From: an uncultured Collinsella sp.
GTDB taxonomy: Bacteria; Actinomycetota; Coriobacteriia; Coriobacteriales; Coriobacteriaceae
Direction of reading: 5' to 3'
NCBI GenBank assembly: GCA_905210085.1
Contig: CAJLVJ010000034.1
Location: 1-22,258 of the forward strand
DNA: 22,258 bases
Shown: one piece after another, positions 20,493-22,258 of the stretch
Layout: each line of letters begins with the position of its first letter
How positions within the stretch are numbered: position 1 is the stretch's first letter
Translations under genes and position numbers: made by a program
Notes under the pieces: model-generated
What the model was told of the DNA's origin: nothing
Database searches by the model: none
Seen by the model: only the letters and a program-made list of their open reading frames with translations

Positions 20493-21687
20493 GGCAGGCG
20501 ATAATCTCATCCGAAAGATCGAGGGCAGAATTGGTCACGGCGTCCATATCGTAGTAACGATACTCGGCCAGACGACCCACCGGGTGGAAGTTCGTCAGGT
20601 TCTGGACGCGCTCAAGATAGCGCTCATAGAGCTCACGGTTCTCGGGCTCAAGAATGGCGTAGTACGGCGTCTCGCCCGAGCCGGGCGTATAGGCCTTGGA
20701 GTACTCCTTCATGATGGTGGTCTTGCCGGGCAGGACCTGACCGGTCATGTTCTTGAACTCGGTGATGCGCGTGTAGTCCTCGCTCGTGGTGTAGTTGACA
20801 GTGCCCACGGGCTGGAACTGGTCCATATCGAGCGTCTCGAACTTCATATCGAGCGTGCGGTACGGCAACGCACCCAAGTCGAGGTTGAACAGCTCGTCGA
20901 GTGGACCGGTGTAGACGATCTCGCCACCATAGACCTTGCCGTCGATCTTGACGGTGGTGTCGTCGATTTCAAAGAGGTCACGGGCGTCCACGTCGCAGAA
21001 CACGTCGATCAGGTCGTGGTCGAGCATGTGCTCAAAGAGCGCCGTGTAGCCCTCCTGCGGCATGCCCTGGAAGGGAGCTTGCGGGAAGTAGCGGTCATCA
21101 TCGCCCACAAAGACGGGAACGCGGCCGGTGATCGAGGGGTCGATCTGATCGGGCGTCTGGCCCCACTGCTTCATGGTGTAATGTAAAAAGACGTTCTCGT
21201 AGACGTAATCGGCGACCTCGGCAAGATCCGGGTCGTTCTTCTTACGCAGCTCCATAATGGGCACCTTGACATCCTTGCCAAAGGTCTCCACGAGCTTCTG
21301 ATACAGCTCCTCGCCGCGCTCGTCACCAAAGGCGAGCTTGAGACTCGCATGGTTGAAGGGCACGGGCATAAGGGTACCGTTGATGTTGGCGAGCACCTTG
21401 TGCTGATAATCCGTCCACTTGGTAAAGCGCGACAGGAAATTGTGCACGCGCTCGTTAAAGGTATGATAGATATGCGGACCGTACTCGTGAATCAGGATTC
21501 CGGCCTCGTCAGTGCAGTCATAGGCATTGCCCGCAATGTGGCTACGGCGCTCCAAAACGGCAACACGATAGCCAATGGTCTCGGCAAGACGGCGGGCGCA
21601 AACGGCACCGGCATATCCAGCACCGACGACAATCATGTCGTACGCGCCGGCGTTAAAGCCTTCAGGCAGGCCTGAGGTAATCTGCAT
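20485..21687 (-). CDS. glf: UDP-galactopyranose mutase
   Basis: Flavoenzyme interconverting UDP-galactopyranose and UDP-galactofuranose, the donor for galactofuranose-containing surface glycans. The 400 residues match the family. It shows the FAD-binding VVGAGYAGAVCARRLAE (GxGxxG, residues 22-27), ERRSHIAGNAYD, HEYGPHIYHTFN, the WGQTPDQIDPSITGRVPV block, RYFPQAPFQGMPQEGYTALF and a C-terminal PVGRLAEYRYYDMD. The N-terminus is about 12 residues longer than usual, but AAGGAG 5 nt upstream supports the ATG at 21687. It is first in a two-gene operon with the glycosyltransferase. Confidence 0.96.
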   Translation of the reverse strand: MQITSGLPEGFNAGAYDMIVVGAGYAGAVCARRLAETIGYRVAVLERRSHIAGNAYDCTDEAGILIHEYGPHIYHTFNERVHNFLSRFTKWTDYQHKVLANINGTLMPVPFNHASLKLAFGDERGEELYQKLVETFGKDVKVPIMELRKKNDPDLAEVADYVYENVFLHYTMKQWGQTPDQIDPSITGRVPVFVGDDDRYFPQAPFQGMPQEGYTALFEHMLDHDLIDVFCDVDARDLFEIDDTTVKIDGKVYGGEIVYTGPLDELFNLDLGALPYRTLDMKFETLDMDQFQPVGTVNYTTSEDYTRITEFKNMTGQVLPGKTTIMKEYSKAYTPGSGETPYYAILEPENRELYERYLERVQNLTNFHPVGRLAEYRYYDMDAVTNSALDLSDEIIACHA

Positions 21688-21765
21688 CGATACTCCTTGT
21701 CAAAAGCCACGGGCTCGTTAGCTGGGCTTTTCTCGAACATTCTTCGAGACATATTTATCAGAGCG

Positions 21766-21791
21766 ATTATAGCGCTAATGCGTCCTATAAT
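21766..21791. promoter_or_regulatory. Overlapping divergent promoters of glf and pta
   Basis: TATAAT occurs on the plus strand at 21786-21791 (towards pta) and on the minus strand at 21771-21766 (towards glf), within TTATAG-N12-CTATAA. Each promoter's -35 region would fall on the other's -10, and neither has a good -35 hexamer. Confidence 0.45.
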
Positions 21792-21843
21792 GAGCTTGCC
21801 ACACAAGGAAAGCTCAAGCACCGCGGCGTACATAATTGAAAGG

Positions 21844-21866
21844 TAAACCCGCTAGCAGCGGGTTTA
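21844..21866 (+). other. Stem-loop in the pta leader
   Basis: TAAACCCGC pairs with GCGGGTTTA around TAGCA (9-bp stem), about 50 nt upstream of the pta start codon, within a leader of about 120 nt. Only a short T-run overlaps the stem end. It could be a weak attenuator; no known riboswitch is recognised. Confidence 0.4.
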
Positions 21867-21918
21867 TTCGTGAACAGCCGGGTGCCTGGAGCTTAGCGAA
21901 ACGCTTGTAAGGAGTAAC

Positions 21919-22258
21919 ATGAGCGATTTCCTAAACCGTATGAAGTCTGCCGCCAAGGCCGACCTTAAGACGATCGTCCTGCCCGAGGGCGAGGATCCGC
22001 GCACTATCGTCGCGGCCACCAAAATCATCGAGGAGGGCCTGGCAAAGATCGTCATCCTGGGCAACCCCGACGAGATCAACGTTCCCGGCGCTACCGTCAT
22101 CGACCCGCGCAACGCCGAGAAGCACGAGGAGTACGCGCAGAAGTTTGCCGAGCTCCGCGCCAAGAAGGGCGTTACCATCGAGCAGGCTCGCGCCCAGGTG
22201 ATGGACGCCACCTACTTTGGCACCATGATGGTCAAGATGGGCGACGCCGACGGCCTGG
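21919..22258 (+). CDS. pta: Phosphate acetyltransferase, N-terminal part (runs off the right edge)
   Basis: Interconverts acetyl-CoA plus phosphate with acetyl phosphate; with acetate kinase it yields ATP and acetate in fermenting anaerobes. About 113 codons are present: MSDFLNRMKSAAKADLKTIV, then LPEGEDPRTIVAATKIIEEG, followed by IVILGNPDEI and the start of ATYFGTMMVKMGDADG, matching the short (about 330-residue) Pta type. AAGGAG 5 nt upstream fixes the start. The catalytic C-terminal half is outside the window. Confidence 0.93.
   Translation, partial: MSDFLNRMKSAAKADLKTIVLPEGEDPRTIVAATKIIEEGLAKIVILGNPDEINVPGATVIDPRNAEKHEEYAQKFAELRAKKGVTIEQARAQVMDATYFGTMMVKMGDADGL

Noticed and set aside
21844..21866. 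pta leader hairpin as a riboswitch
   Set aside because: A single simple stem with no conserved aptamer motif and no clear alternative pairing; listed only as a stem-loop.

Overview
The window looks like a chromosomal segment of a GC-rich anaerobic actinobacterium of class Coriobacteriia, most likely Collinsella or a close relative. That is an inference from codon bias, the gene set (streptococcal-type arginine deiminase genes, UPF0371, UDP-galactopyranose mutase, phosphate acetyltransferase) and the style of the intergenic repeats. No database search was possible. I found no CRISPR array, tRNA, rRNA, intact transposase or prophage gene.

Layout. (1) 1-2302, minus strand: CTP synthase pyrG, followed directly by a XerC/XerD-type tyrosine recombinase that runs off the left edge. 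(2) 2339-4473, minus: a small winged-helix regulator and a UPF0371/DUF1846 protein, each ending in a clear intrinsic terminator. (3) 4474-5138: a long non-coding stretch with a three-copy degenerate repeat, a strong terminator and a series of perfect hairpins that form the 3' end of the next transcript. (4) 5139-12720, minus: an arginine catabolism region. In transcription order it holds arcA copy 2, an aminotransferase, then arcA copy 1, ornithine carbamoyltransferase and an ArcD/YfcC-type antiporter. The two arcA copies are identical over 1267 bp, while their promoter regions have diverged but keep the same operator plan. (5) 12691-19084, plus: polyphosphate kinase with a long Ala/Pro/Glu tail, an rRNA/tRNA uracil-C5 methyltransferase, a DJ-1/PfpI protein overlapping a Maf nucleotide pyrophosphatase, and a P1 (S58) peptidase. 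(6) 19085-19460: a convergent intergenic region with two large homologous hairpin elements and a 3' scrap of a second glycosyltransferase gene. (7) 19461-21687, minus: UDP-galactopyranose mutase overlapping a family-2 glycosyltransferase, a surface galactofuranose pair. (8) 21919 to the end, plus: the start of phosphate acetyltransferase.

How it works together. ArcA converts arginine to citrulline and ammonia, OTC converts citrulline to ornithine and carbamoyl phosphate, and the antiporter probably exchanges arginine for ornithine. Carbamate kinase, which would yield the ATP, is not in the window. Both arcA promoters carry a pair of LytTR-like boxes exactly 21 bp apart just upstream of the -35, and ATTCA half-sites (ARG-box-like) at 21-bp spacing about 315-357 bp upstream. 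This suggests joint control by a LytTR-family response regulator and ArgR/AhrC.

The most novel-looking signals are the two 3' hairpin elements at 19097-19225 and 19319-19428 (conserved internal motifs, different but perfectly self-complementary arms) and the operator layout of the twin arcA genes.
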